From assembly GCF_029945535.1 (NCBI RefSeq), contig NZ_JAQSCU010000018.1:305340-369339 (forward strand): a DNA stretch of 64,000 nt, given 5' to 3'. Made by a program: the position numbers and the translations under genes. Under the pieces are notes generated by a model. It had not been told where the DNA came from. It made no database searches and saw only the letters and a program-made list of their open reading frames with translations. Source of the DNA: Methylotenera sp. Lineage in GTDB: Bacteria > Pseudomonadota > Gammaproteobacteria > Burkholderiales > Methylophilaceae. This document shows positions 28,566-36,752 of this stretch, piece by piece; positions within the stretch are counted from its first letter, which is position 1, and the number at the start of each line of letters is the position of its first letter.

Positions 28566-30140
28566 CTACTTACTAAAAATCAAGCGTACGGAATCTAATA
28601 GTTTTTCTATTTCAGCCTTAATGTTTGCACTGACCTGCTGCTCAATTCTTGGCACTTCAACACTTAGTATTTCCTGAACTTTATTGGCTAATGCTTGCTC
28701 GACTTCAGGCAATTCCGCATTTAGTGTTTGCTTGAACTCTTGCTTGCTAGCATCTGCCATTGCCACAAAATCCTGTTTCAAGCCCGCCGCTAGCTCATTG
28801 GCCAAGCCTTGATATAGCGTCGGGAAAGCTTCGCTGACTTCTTTATCTAGCTGCTGCTTAGACTTCAATTGCAACGCATCCAAATAAATTGTTAGCTCAG
28901 TATGCGATTGTGCAGTCAGGCCTTGGTAAATCGCCGACAATTCACGTGCTAGATTATTCTGATGCTCAGTTAAAATATCTTCGTGCAGGCGCGTTATTTT
29001 ATCTTGCAATGCATGGCTGGCATCCTCAACTGTTTTGGTTTCTAGCGAAGATAAGGTAATCTGCAATTTTTCGGTTAACGAGTCTTGCAACATAGGTAGC
29101 GCACCGATGAGTTTAGCCTGCACTTCGGCAATGCCCTGCGCCTGCATTTGCACTAAAGCCTCATCTAAATCCGACTTCAAGCTAGCCGCTACCTGAGTCG
29201 TATTTTCGACCGTTACAGTTTCCAAAGTTTTTAAGGTTTCCTGCACCCGGTTCGTCAATACCTGCTCCATGGCTGGCAATGCGGCGGCGAGCTTAGCCTG
29301 CACCTCGGCCATTCCATTTTCATGCATCTGACCCAACGCGCTTTCCAAGTCAGATTTGGCTAAGTTAGCACTTGATTGCAACACCTGAGTCGCACTTTCC
29401 AGCGCATTACTTTCTAAATTGGCTAAGTTTACTTCAAACTGCTTAGTAACGGCTTGCTCCATCATGGGCATTGCTTGGCTTAGTTTGGCTTGCATTTCGT
29501 CCAAACCTCTAGCCTGCATTTCACTTAAGATATCAGCTAAGTCTGCTTTGATAATGTCTGCATTTGCATGCATCATTTTAGGAATTTCTGTAGCTAAGTC
29601 TGCCCTTACTTTATCGACATAGACTGCACTATTTTCCATGACTGACTGCTGAGCATTTGCAACTGCATGACTGACTTCCTGCGCTACCGAATCTTTAATT
29701 TGCTCTACCGAGGCCTGTTGTGCCTGAACAATGGCTGTATGGATCGTTTCCATCAAACTGGCATGACTAGCCTGTTGCGAGGTGTTGAGTTCTTCGTTGA
29801 TATGCTGTATCAATCTAGCGCTTGCCAACTCTTCAATCGCATTAGATTTGTCGTTTAGCTGCTGCAATTGAAGTTCATATTGTTCTTTTAGTGCATCAGC
29901 TAGAAAACTCTGACTCGCTTTTTGTATCTCAGCAGACTCATTCAACAAATCATCATGCATGCGCTTTTTAAACTTCTGTATGACGGCATTTTCAATTTCT
30001 TCCTCAAGTTGAAGCTTTAATTGCGGCCTAATTTGAGCAGTCAGTTCTGCAATCAAGTCTGCAGTGATATTGATCGGTTTAATAGATTGTGCAGATTTGA
30101 CGTGCACTTCTGTTAATAAGGGAATATCTTCTTCTTGCAT
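28566..30140 (-). CDS. Coiled-coil repeat protein of unknown function (DUF2486-like start)
   Basis: A 524-residue, almost entirely helical, Gln/Ala/Glu/Leu-rich protein with no signal peptide or membrane segment. The start EEDIPLLTEV resembles the IPxLTEV opening that I recall for DUF2486 proteins, which lie between holC and valS in other Betaproteobacteria. Residues 200-263, 264-323 and 324-382 are three diverged copies of a roughly 60-residue unit containing AEVQAKL..ALPMMEQ-type segments and LETxTVE. Shorter related pieces such as AELPEVEQALANKVQEIL follow. It is third after pepA and holC on the minus strand (57 bases after holC). The function is unknown; long coiled coils suggest a scaffold. 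Confidence 0.75.
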   Translation of the reverse strand: MQEEDIPLLTEVHVKSAQSIKPINITADLIAELTAQIRPQLKLQLEEEIENAVIQKFKKRMHDDLLNESAEIQKASQSFLADALKEQYELQLQQLNDKSNAIEELASARLIQHINEELNTSQQASHASLMETIHTAIVQAQQASVEQIKDSVAQEVSHAVANAQQSVMENSAVYVDKVRADLATEIPKMMHANADIIKADLADILSEMQARGLDEMQAKLSQAMPMMEQAVTKQFEVNLANLESNALESATQVLQSSANLAKSDLESALGQMHENGMAEVQAKLAAALPAMEQVLTNRVQETLKTLETVTVENTTQVAASLKSDLDEALVQMQAQGIAEVQAKLIGALPMLQDSLTEKLQITLSSLETKTVEDASHALQDKITRLHEDILTEHQNNLARELSAIYQGLTAQSHTELTIYLDALQLKSKQQLDKEVSEAFPTLYQGLANELAAGLKQDFVAMADASKQEFKQTLNAELPEVEQALANKVQEILSVEVPRIEQQVSANIKAEIEKLLDSVRLIFSK

Positions 30141-30197
30141 AATTAAGCCTAATGAAAATTAGATTGAACACTCATCAACTATTAACGAAACCACAGC

Positions 30198-30620
30198 TTA
30201 AGCAGCTGCCGCATCCGTCGATTTTATATCATAGCCACGATCTTTATAAAACCTAAAGCGCGCTCTAGCAGCAGCTTTATCAGCCTCATCACTACCGACC
30301 AACTCGACCAAGTACCTGAATCTACTAAAAAAAAGTGGTTGCGTCGTTTGCAGGTTAATTAACACATCATCTTGTAATAAGTTTTCACCTTTAGCATCTA
30401 TTACGATAGGCGAAAATTGACTATGCGCTTCATTCACATTGCTATTTGCCAAAAAACTGCTGGCTGAATGCGCCCATAGTAAGTTTTGCATATCACTACT
30501 CATAGCATCGTTTTGCGTATAAATCGTGAGCTGGCGACCCTTAGCAAGCGCCTTTTCACACAGCTCTACCGTTTTTGCAAACTTATCAGGCACATTAAAA
30601 TAGAATTCAACACGAGTCAT
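30198..30620 (-). CDS. holC: DNA polymerase III chi subunit
   Basis: HolC links the clamp loader to single-strand-binding protein. The 140-residue protein begins TRVEFYFNVPDKFAKTVELC and contains the conserved WAHSASSFL segment and ARARFRFYKDRGYDI at the end. It starts 8 bases after the pepA stop, the usual pepA-holC order. Confidence 0.92.
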   Translation of the reverse strand: MTRVEFYFNVPDKFAKTVELCEKALAKGRQLTIYTQNDAMSSDMQNLLWAHSASSFLANSNVNEAHSQFSPIVIDAKGENLLQDDVLINLQTTQPLFFSRFRYLVELVGSDEADKAAARARFRFYKDRGYDIKSTDAAAA

Positions 30621-30628
30621 AGCGTGTG

Positions 30629-32140
30629 CTATTTTTTCGAGCTATTCGCTCTATTCACTAAGAATGCGGTTAATAGCGGCACTGGGCGACCAGTCCCCCC
30701 TTTTTCTTTGCCCGACTTCCAAGCAGTACCAGCAATATCCAAGTGTGCCCAATCATATTTTTTAGCAAACCTTGATAAGAAACAAGCCGCGGTGATACTT
30801 CCAGCTGCACGACCACCAATATTGGCCATATCAGCAAAATTACTATCAAGCAATGGTTGATAGTCATCCCACATCGGCATGTGCCATGCACGATCTAGCG
30901 CAGTTTCACCTGCTTGTAATAACTCATTAGCTAAATCGTCGTTATTGCTGAACAAGCCACTTGCGTGATGACCCAAAGCAATCACACAAGCGCCTGTCAA
31001 GGTTGCAATATCAATCACAGCACTTGGTTCAAAACGTTCAGCGTAGGTCAGCGCATCGCATAAAATCAAACGACCTTCAGCATCGGTATTTAATACTTCA
31101 ATGGTGAGTCCAGACATGCTGGTTAATACATCGCCAGGTCTTGTTGCGCGGCCATCTGGCATATTTTCACAGGTTGGGATAACGCCAATCACATTTAAGG
31201 GCAAATCCATTTCCGCAATGGTTTTGAATGTACCAAGTACACTTGCAGCGCCGCACATATCGTATTTCATCTCGTCCATTTCTGAGCCTGGTTTCAATGA
31301 AATACCGCCAGTATCAAAGGTAATGCCTTTGCCCACTAGCACAACTGGTTTTTGGTCTTTCTTACCCTTTAAGTGCTGCATGATAATAAATTTAGGTGGC
31401 TCTTCACTGCCTTGGGATACCGCTAAAAATGATCCCATGCCTAATTTTTCAAGTTCTTCGCGCTCTAAAACTTTAACCTTGAAATCATGCTTCTTACCCA
31501 ATGACTGTGCTTGCTCAGCCAAGTAGCTAGGTGTACAAACATTTGGTGGTAAGTTGCCCAAATCTTTTGCAAAGCTCACTCCTGAAGCTAATGCCAAGCC
31601 ATCGGCTAGACCGGCTTTAGCTTCTTTTACATCGCCAGCGGCTACATTAATATTCAGTGTAGCTAAGCCTTTCTTAGATTCTTCTTTTTTCTTCTTAATC
31701 GCATCAAACTTATAAGTTGCATCAAGGCTTACTTCAACCAAAAGCGCAGTTTTTTGTTTAGTCGTTAATTGTTTTACTGGCAACTCTACCAAGAAGGTAG
31801 TGGCTTTACTCGCCCCACCATTGGCTAAAGCCTTCATTGAAGCACGCGCCGCTTTGCAATATTGTTTTTCAGCAAAATCAGACTCTTTGCCTAAGCCAAC
31901 CAATAAAACGCGCTCACTAGCGGTGCCTGGCACGTTATGCAATATTAAAGTGGCGTCAGTTTTGCCATCAAAATCACCACGTTTTAGGATATTTGACAGG
32001 TAACCAGCGGATGCTGTATCGATAGATTGGGCAGCATCTGACAGTTTTTTATCTTCATAAACGCCTATAATCATGCAATCGCTTTGCAGCTTTAGCGGAT
32101 TGTCATTTTTTATGCTAAATTCCATAGTGCTGGATTTCAT
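30629..32140 (-). CDS. pepA: Cytosol leucyl aminopeptidase
   Basis: PepA is a hexameric M17 aminopeptidase with two metal ions; in E. coli it also binds DNA as a regulator. The 503-residue protein has the metal-binding GKGITFDTGGISLKPG, MKYDMCGAASV and the signature NTDAEGRLILCDAL. It is the first gene of pepA-holC-(coiled coil), divergent from lptF with an 88-base gap that holds a small GCGTGT/ACACGC hairpin at 32176-32190. Confidence 0.98.
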   Translation of the reverse strand: MKSSTMEFSIKNDNPLKLQSDCMIIGVYEDKKLSDAAQSIDTASAGYLSNILKRGDFDGKTDATLILHNVPGTASERVLLVGLGKESDFAEKQYCKAARASMKALANGGASKATTFLVELPVKQLTTKQKTALLVEVSLDATYKFDAIKKKKEESKKGLATLNINVAAGDVKEAKAGLADGLALASGVSFAKDLGNLPPNVCTPSYLAEQAQSLGKKHDFKVKVLEREELEKLGMGSFLAVSQGSEEPPKFIIMQHLKGKKDQKPVVLVGKGITFDTGGISLKPGSEMDEMKYDMCGAASVLGTFKTIAEMDLPLNVIGVIPTCENMPDGRATRPGDVLTSMSGLTIEVLNTDAEGRLILCDALTYAERFEPSAVIDIATLTGACVIALGHHASGLFSNNDDLANELLQAGETALDRAWHMPMWDDYQPLLDSNFADMANIGGRAAGSITAACFLSRFAKKYDWAHLDIAGTAWKSGKEKGGTGRPVPLLTAFLVNRANSSKK

Positions 32141-32228
32141 CGCTTCACCCTTTTATATTATTAAGTTAAATTATCGCGTGTTTTACACGCAATTCATAGT
32201 TGTAAATATATAGTTACCAATAAATCAT

Positions 32229-33347
32229 ATGCTTTTTAGGCGTTCACTCTTACACGAACTCATTGCTACCGCCAGTGGTACTTTTCTTATTTTAATAGGA
32301 ATTGTCATCGCTCAGCGCGCGGGGTACTTGGTTCAACTGGCAGCGAAGGGCATATTGCCGAATGATGCCATCACCACCATACTGGGCTTCAACATCATTC
32401 GGTTTATGCCTTTATTATTATCTCTAAGCTTGTTTTTAGCGATACTACTCACGCTTTCTCGCTGGTATAGAGACTCTGAAATGGTCATTTGGTTTAGCGC
32501 GGGTCTTAGCATCACTAGCTGGATACGCCCAATATTAGTATTTGCCGTGCCTATTGTAGTGATTATTGCTTTTTTAAGTCTATTTGTAACGCCTTGGGCC
32601 ACCAACAAAGTAGAAGATTTTCGTGTACAGCTTGAAAGTCGCGATGACTTAGCCGCCATTAGCCCTGGCGTATTTAAAGAATCAGCGCATGCAGATCGTG
32701 TATTTTTTATAGAGAGTTTTGATGAGCTAGGTAATATTGTTAAAAACATCTTTGTTCAGTCGATACAACATCAAAAATTAGGCATCATTGTCGCGGCACA
32801 AGGTAGCCGGCTGGCTGAGAAAAACGGCGATAATTTTTTGCTGATGGAGCACGGCCACCGCTACGAAGGGGCTCGTGGCACGGCTGAATATTCAACAACG
32901 GAGTTTGAGAAGTACGCCATTCGTGTGGAGGCTAGCGAGGCAAAGCGTGAGCCTCCTTCAACGCAATCGATTTCCAGTAGCGAGTTAATCATGAACAAAA
33001 GTAGTAGCAACATTGCTGAATTGCAATGGCGCCTTGCCATGCCGTTTTCTGCGCTGATACTTGCACTGCTCGCCATCCCTTTAAGCGCATTAGATCCTCG
33101 TGCAGGACGCTCAGCAAATTTTGCACTGGCTATCGTGATTTATATCATCTACAACAATCTACTCAATATCGTTCAGGCTTGGATTGCGCAAGGTAAAATC
33201 AGTGGAATCATAGGGCTATGGCCTATCCATTTAGCCTTCGGCACATTAGTTTTTTATATGTTTTATAGACGCGCTTTACAGTTACCAATTTTACCTAGCA
33301 TTCCTCGGCCTTCATGGTTAACACTGCCTATGAAAGCCAAAAAATAG
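32229..33347 (+). CDS. lptF: LPS export permease LptF
   Basis: LptF and LptG are the permease pair of the LptB2FG transporter that extracts lipopolysaccharide from the inner membrane. The 372-residue protein has six hydrophobic segments split by a periplasmic beta-jellyroll (about residues 125-265), beginning LLHELIATASGTFLILIGIV and with PLSALDPRAGRSANFALAI in the last membrane region. Divergent from pepA, as in E. coli and many other bacteria. Confidence 0.96.
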   Translation: MLFRRSLLHELIATASGTFLILIGIVIAQRAGYLVQLAAKGILPNDAITTILGFNIIRFMPLLLSLSLFLAILLTLSRWYRDSEMVIWFSAGLSITSWIRPILVFAVPIVVIIAFLSLFVTPWATNKVEDFRVQLESRDDLAAISPGVFKESAHADRVFFIESFDELGNIVKNIFVQSIQHQKLGIIVAAQGSRLAEKNGDNFLLMEHGHRYEGARGTAEYSTTEFEKYAIRVEASEAKREPPSTQSISSSELIMNKSSSNIAELQWRLAMPFSALILALLAIPLSALDPRAGRSANFALAIVIYIIYNNLLNIVQAWIAQGKISGIIGLWPIHLAFGTLVFYMFYRRALQLPILPSIPRPSWLTLPMKAKK

Positions 33348-33374
33348 ATCCCAAGTTAGTGATCTACATTTCAT

Positions 33375-34445
33375 ATGAAAATTCTAAATAAATATCTACT
33401 CAAAGAAATCGTAAGCAATGTGCTCATGGTCATGCTAGCGCTTATCGCAATGTTCTCCTTCTTCGATTTGATTCAAGAATTAGAGGCTTTAGGCAAAGGT
33501 AGTTATGGTCTGAGTAAAATTTTATTGTTCGTATTACTCAGCGCACCTGGCCATGTTTACGACGTGATGCCTGTAGCCGTGCTGGTAGGTTGCATGTACA
33601 GCTTAGGGCAGCTCGCGCGCTACTCTGAATTGGTAGTGTTAAGAGTGAGCGGGCTATCTATTTTTGATATTGCAGTTTTGCTATTAAAAATTGGCGCTAT
33701 ATTTACCATTATCACCTTTTTAATAGGTGAGCTTGTCACACCATTTAGTGAAAAAACAGCTCAGCGCATGCGTATCAAAGCCACTGACTCTGTTGTTGCT
33801 CAAGAGTTTAGGTCTGGTCTTTGGGTTAAAGATGGTAATAGCTTTATCAACGTTGAAGAAGTGCTGCCAGATGCGACATTGCTCAACATCCACATCTTTG
33901 ACTTTGATAAAAATGCAAAACTTATCTCTACGCGTAATGCTAAAGCGGGGGAGTTTAAACATGAGTCTTGGAGACTCAAGGATGTTACAGATACTAGCTT
34001 CGGCAAAGACTCTGTGAAAGTAAGCCAATCTGCAGAGGCAACATGGCACTCTTTGATTCGCCCGGAGCTGCTCAATGTATTACTGATCATGCCAGAAAAA
34101 ATGTCTGCATGGAATTTATATACTTATATCAATCACTTAAGCATCAACAAACAAAAGACGACGCGTTACGAGGTGGCACTTTGGGCGAAAATGATTTATC
34201 CCTTAGCCTGCATGGTCATGGTGGTTTTGGCGCTACCATTTGGCTTTGTGCAACAACGTGCTGCGGGTGCTAGCACCAAGATTTTTGTGGGCATTATGCT
34301 GGGAGTCATGTATCAAATACTCAACCGCGTATTTGCACATTTAGGATTGCTCAATGACTGGCCGCCATTATTTAGCGCCATTATGCCTACCATTATGTTT
34401 TTGATGGCGGGTGTGGCGATGCTGTTTTACGTGGAGCGTAGGTAA
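33375..34445 (+). CDS. lptG: LPS export permease LptG
   Basis: Second permease of the Lpt system, 356 residues. It starts LNKYLLKEIVSNVLMVMLAL, has the GRLARYSEL-like coupling segment (LGQLARYSELVVLRVSG), a periplasmic domain and PFGFVQQRAAGASTKIFVGI in the C-terminal membrane part. It lies 27 bases after lptF. Its last 53 bases overlap the end of the convergent RDD gene on the other strand. Confidence 0.96.
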   Translation: MKILNKYLLKEIVSNVLMVMLALIAMFSFFDLIQELEALGKGSYGLSKILLFVLLSAPGHVYDVMPVAVLVGCMYSLGQLARYSELVVLRVSGLSIFDIAVLLLKIGAIFTIITFLIGELVTPFSEKTAQRMRIKATDSVVAQEFRSGLWVKDGNSFINVEEVLPDATLLNIHIFDFDKNAKLISTRNAKAGEFKHESWRLKDVTDTSFGKDSVKVSQSAEATWHSLIRPELLNVLLIMPEKMSAWNLYTYINHLSINKQKTTRYEVALWAKMIYPLACMVMVVLALPFGFVQQRAAGASTKIFVGIMLGVMYQILNRVFAHLGLLNDWPPLFSAIMPTIMFLMAGVAMLFYVERR

Positions 34446-34860
34446 TTTTATTTTTGAGGAGTCTGTCGTGCAAAAATAGCCTGTCACGATCAACAATGAC
34501 CCACAGAAAACCTAAACCGAATACCATCAAACTTAGGCTAGCTAGCAGATACCTGACAATCGCCGCTTTTAATGGCAACAGCTGCGCTTTTTGATTGAGC
34601 AACTTTAACTGCCAGGTTTGCATGGCAAGCGTCTGACCTTTTCTATGCCAACACCAAACAAAATATACACCTGCCGTCAGCCATAAAAATAACTGTAGCA
34701 AATATCGTTTAATGCCTATTGTCGCCTCACCTAGCAATAAAACAAAAATAGCTGTGGCGGCTAATGACAACGCAATCACGACTAGCATCTCGTAAATAAG
34801 ACAAGCCCCAAGCTTAATAAAACTTGGGGCTGTTGTTTGTGCTACTTGCTCATTTTTCAT
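34393..34860 (-). CDS. RDD family membrane protein
   Basis: A 155-residue protein with four hydrophobic segments. Features are FIKLGACLIYEMLVVIAL (RDD-type first helix with Gly/Tyr in place of the usual Arg-Asp-Asp) and KGQTLAMQTWQLKLLNQ, followed by DRDRLFLHDRLLKNKI, the typical C-terminal HDxLxxT-like motif. The function of RDD proteins is not settled. It is the last gene of a minus-strand set sigma factor - DUF3619 - DUF3106 - RDD and runs 53 bases into the end of lptG. Confidence 0.88.
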   Translation of the reverse strand: MKNEQVAQTTAPSFIKLGACLIYEMLVVIALSLAATAIFVLLLGEATIGIKRYLLQLFLWLTAGVYFVWCWHRKGQTLAMQTWQLKLLNQKAQLLPLKAAIVRYLLASLSLMVFGLGFLWVIVDRDRLFLHDRLLKNKITYAPRKTASPHPPSKT

Positions 34861-34883
34861 AGATTATTCAGTTAGCTTATCTA

Positions 34884-35345
34884 TTAATTTAAATCTGCAT
34901 CCTTGTAGGTGTCTGGTGAATCAGCACGCAAGCGTGCTCTTTCTGACTCTGGTAATTTTTGATACTCGAGCCACTTTTGACGCAATTCACTTTTCTTATC
35001 TGCGGGTAAAGACTGGAATTGTTGATGATTTTTTCTTGCATTCTCACGTTCATAAGGGGTCATGCGACTCCAATTGGTGAGCCGCTTTTGTACTAAAGCT
35101 TGCTTGCTTGGACTCATTTTAGGGTAATCATGTGCTATATCCAGCATTTTTTCACGCTGCCAAGGGCGTAAGGTATCCCACTCTGAGGCTAAAGGATTTA
35201 ATATTTGTCGTTGCCCATCATTCAATTGCGCCCAAGTCACGTTAGTATCATCCGCTAAGACCACATGGTTAAACATCAATCCGCTGACTAACAATGCAAC
35301 TGAAAATACTGAGACGAGTTTTAATCTCGCTTGGAAACTAACCAT
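34884..35345 (-). CDS. DUF3106 family exported protein
   Basis: A 153-residue protein with an N-terminal hydrophobic export or anchor segment (VSVFSVALLVSGLMFNHVVLA) and repeated W-x-x-L/R-P-x-x-R-E/Q segments: WDTLRPWQREKML, WSRMTPYERENA and WLEYQKLPESERARL. This is the DUF3106 pattern. It overlaps the DUF3619 gene by 25 bases. It may be a periplasmic partner of the sigma factor system, similar in feel to heat-shock/envelope sensors, but this is context only. Confidence 0.85.
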   Translation of the reverse strand: MVSFQARLKLVSVFSVALLVSGLMFNHVVLADDTNVTWAQLNDGQRQILNPLASEWDTLRPWQREKMLDIAHDYPKMSPSKQALVQKRLTNWSRMTPYERENARKNHQQFQSLPADKKSELRQKWLEYQKLPESERARLRADSPDTYKDADLN

Positions 35346-35764
35346 GTATCAAACCCCTTATCTGCAAATGCTTCTGGCGGCAATTCAGACGCCAACAAAA
35401 ATGCATCACTATTTTCTAAGTTATTATTTTCATTAAATTTTTGTGCGGCTAAAAATGTAAGCAACATGGCACCAATAATAATTGCAGCAGACATCAAACG
35501 ATGCTGCCCAAAATAGCCACCAAAGCCATGCCCTACCCATTGCAACACATGACCACTTTGATTGACGCCTTGGCTGGCTTCTAACTTGCTGATCGCTAGG
35601 TCACGCGCTTCTGACAAACGCTGCAAAGTAACGGCATTCAAATGTTGTGCGTTATCATTCAACAAGTTTACCGCGAGTTTAGCTACCTGCTCATCTTCTA
35701 TTAGATTGGCATTCACTAGCTTTTCATTTACTTGACTATTTTGCATATCTTTTTGAGTATCCAT
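35321..35764 (-). CDS. DUF3619 family protein, candidate membrane regulator of the ECF sigma factor
   Basis: A 147-residue protein: a cytoplasmic helical N-terminus (LNDNAQHLNAVTLQRLSEAR), one membrane helix (LMSAAIIIGAMLLTFLAA) and a short C-terminal part. Such a layout, directly behind a sigma factor gene (10 bases), is like that of anti-sigma factors. The family function is not established. Confidence 0.85.
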   Translation of the reverse strand: MDTQKDMQNSQVNEKLVNANLIEDEQVAKLAVNLLNDNAQHLNAVTLQRLSEARDLAISKLEASQGVNQSGHVLQWVGHGFGGYFGQHRLMSAAIIIGAMLLTFLAAQKFNENNNLENSDAFLLASELPPEAFADKGFDTWLVSKRD

Positions 35765-35774
35765 AGCTCACCTC

Positions 35775-36377
35775 CTAGCCTTTTGAGCCTTCGCTGGTTA
35801 ACATTAAACTTGATAGACCTAATTTTTCTAGACCTTGTTTCTTCAATTCTATCGCCAATGAGTGAACGGCCCGAGAACAGTGCGTTTTAACGCTTCCGTC
35901 TGAGCAACCCATGACTTTTGCCGTTTCAGCAACATCCATCTCTTCCCAATAACGCAGCACAAAGGCTTCTCGTTGACGCGCAGGTAGTTTTTCTAAAGCA
36001 GCTTCTATTAACTTGATGGTTTGGCTGCGTTCGAGCTGTGCTGCAGGTTCATCGCTATCATCTTCTACATCTATCGTCTCTAATGGGTCACGATCTTCAC
36101 CATCTTCATTGCTGCCAAATGAAGATAATAAAGTGGTCCATAAATTTCTAACTTTTTGCCTGCGCCAAAAATCTCGCATAGTATTTTGCAAAATGCGTTG
36201 AAACAGCATAGGCAACTCTGCTGCTGGCTTATCGCCATACTTTTCTGCAAGCTTCATCATCGCGTCTTGTACGATGTCTAGCGCGGCATGATCATCACGC
36301 ACGGCATAAGCCGTCTGCTTAAAAGCACGACGTTCTACCGACGCAAGAAAATCTGAAAGTTCTTTAGTTGTTGCCAT
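35775..36377 (-). CDS. ECF-type RNA polymerase sigma factor
   Basis: A 200-residue sigma factor with region 2 (DIVQDAMMKLAEKYGDKPA ... MRDFWRRQKVRNLW), an acidic linker (EDGEDRDPLETIDVEDDSDE), and region 4 (KLPARQREAFVLRYWEEMDV then AETAKVMGCSDGSVKTHCSR). It heads the operon sigma - DUF3619 - DUF3106 - RDD. The long acidic linker between regions 2 and 4 is noteworthy. Target promoters are unknown. Confidence 0.92.
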   Translation of the reverse strand: MATTKELSDFLASVERRAFKQTAYAVRDDHAALDIVQDAMMKLAEKYGDKPAAELPMLFQRILQNTMRDFWRRQKVRNLWTTLLSSFGSNEDGEDRDPLETIDVEDDSDEPAAQLERSQTIKLIEAALEKLPARQREAFVLRYWEEMDVAETAKVMGCSDGSVKTHCSRAVHSLAIELKKQGLEKLGLSSLMLTSEGSKG

Positions 36378-36508
36378 TGCGCTTACGGTGGATTGATTTA
36401 TTATAAATTGTTAACGCAGTCATTAACGAAAGTATATCAGGTTTACATTTTGAACTAGCCCAAGCTTTGGTTACAATCGTATCAATTATTTAATAGGTGC
36501 AAAATCTT

Positions 36509-36742
36509 ATGTGGCGACTGATTTTTTTAGGCGTAATCATTTACTTACTGATCGTAGCTTTTAAGCGCAGCAAGGTTGGCACAAAAAATGACGATAAAAA
36601 TGTTAAGAAAGACGCGACTGCAAAAGAGCAGGAAATAGAAAACATGGTGCAATGCGCTTCGTGTGCAGTGCATTTACCGAGGTCAGAAGCGTTTCTGGTC
36701 AACGGTGACTTTTATTGCAGTAAAGCACACCTCCCTAAATAA
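36509..36742 (+). CDS. PP0621-type small membrane protein with C-terminal cysteine motif
   Basis: A 77-residue protein: one N-terminal membrane helix (LIFLGVIIYLLIVAF), a Lys/Asp-rich linker, and MVQCASCAVHLPRSEAFLVNG with FYCSKAH, giving a CxxC plus Cys-x-x-x-His set that may bind zinc. ATG at 36509 is preferred to a GTG 12 bases upstream, because AGGTG then lies 9 bases ahead as ribosome site. It is placed directly before pilS, as in Pseudomonas and other Proteobacteria. Function unknown. Confidence 0.85.
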   Translation: MWRLIFLGVIIYLLIVAFKRSKVGTKNDDKNVKKDATAKEQEIENMVQCASCAVHLPRSEAFLVNGDFYCSKAHLPK

Positions 36743-36752
36743 CTCACAATCA

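Noticed and set aside
28566-30140. The coiled-coil protein as a chemotaxis or SMC-type protein
   Set aside because: No membrane segments, HAMP or signalling domain and no Walker motifs are visible.
36663-36752. Longer pilS start at 36663
   Set aside because: The extra 30 codons overlap the PP0621-type gene in another frame and read as a frame shift of its cysteine-rich end; GTG at 36753 fits the gene spacing better.
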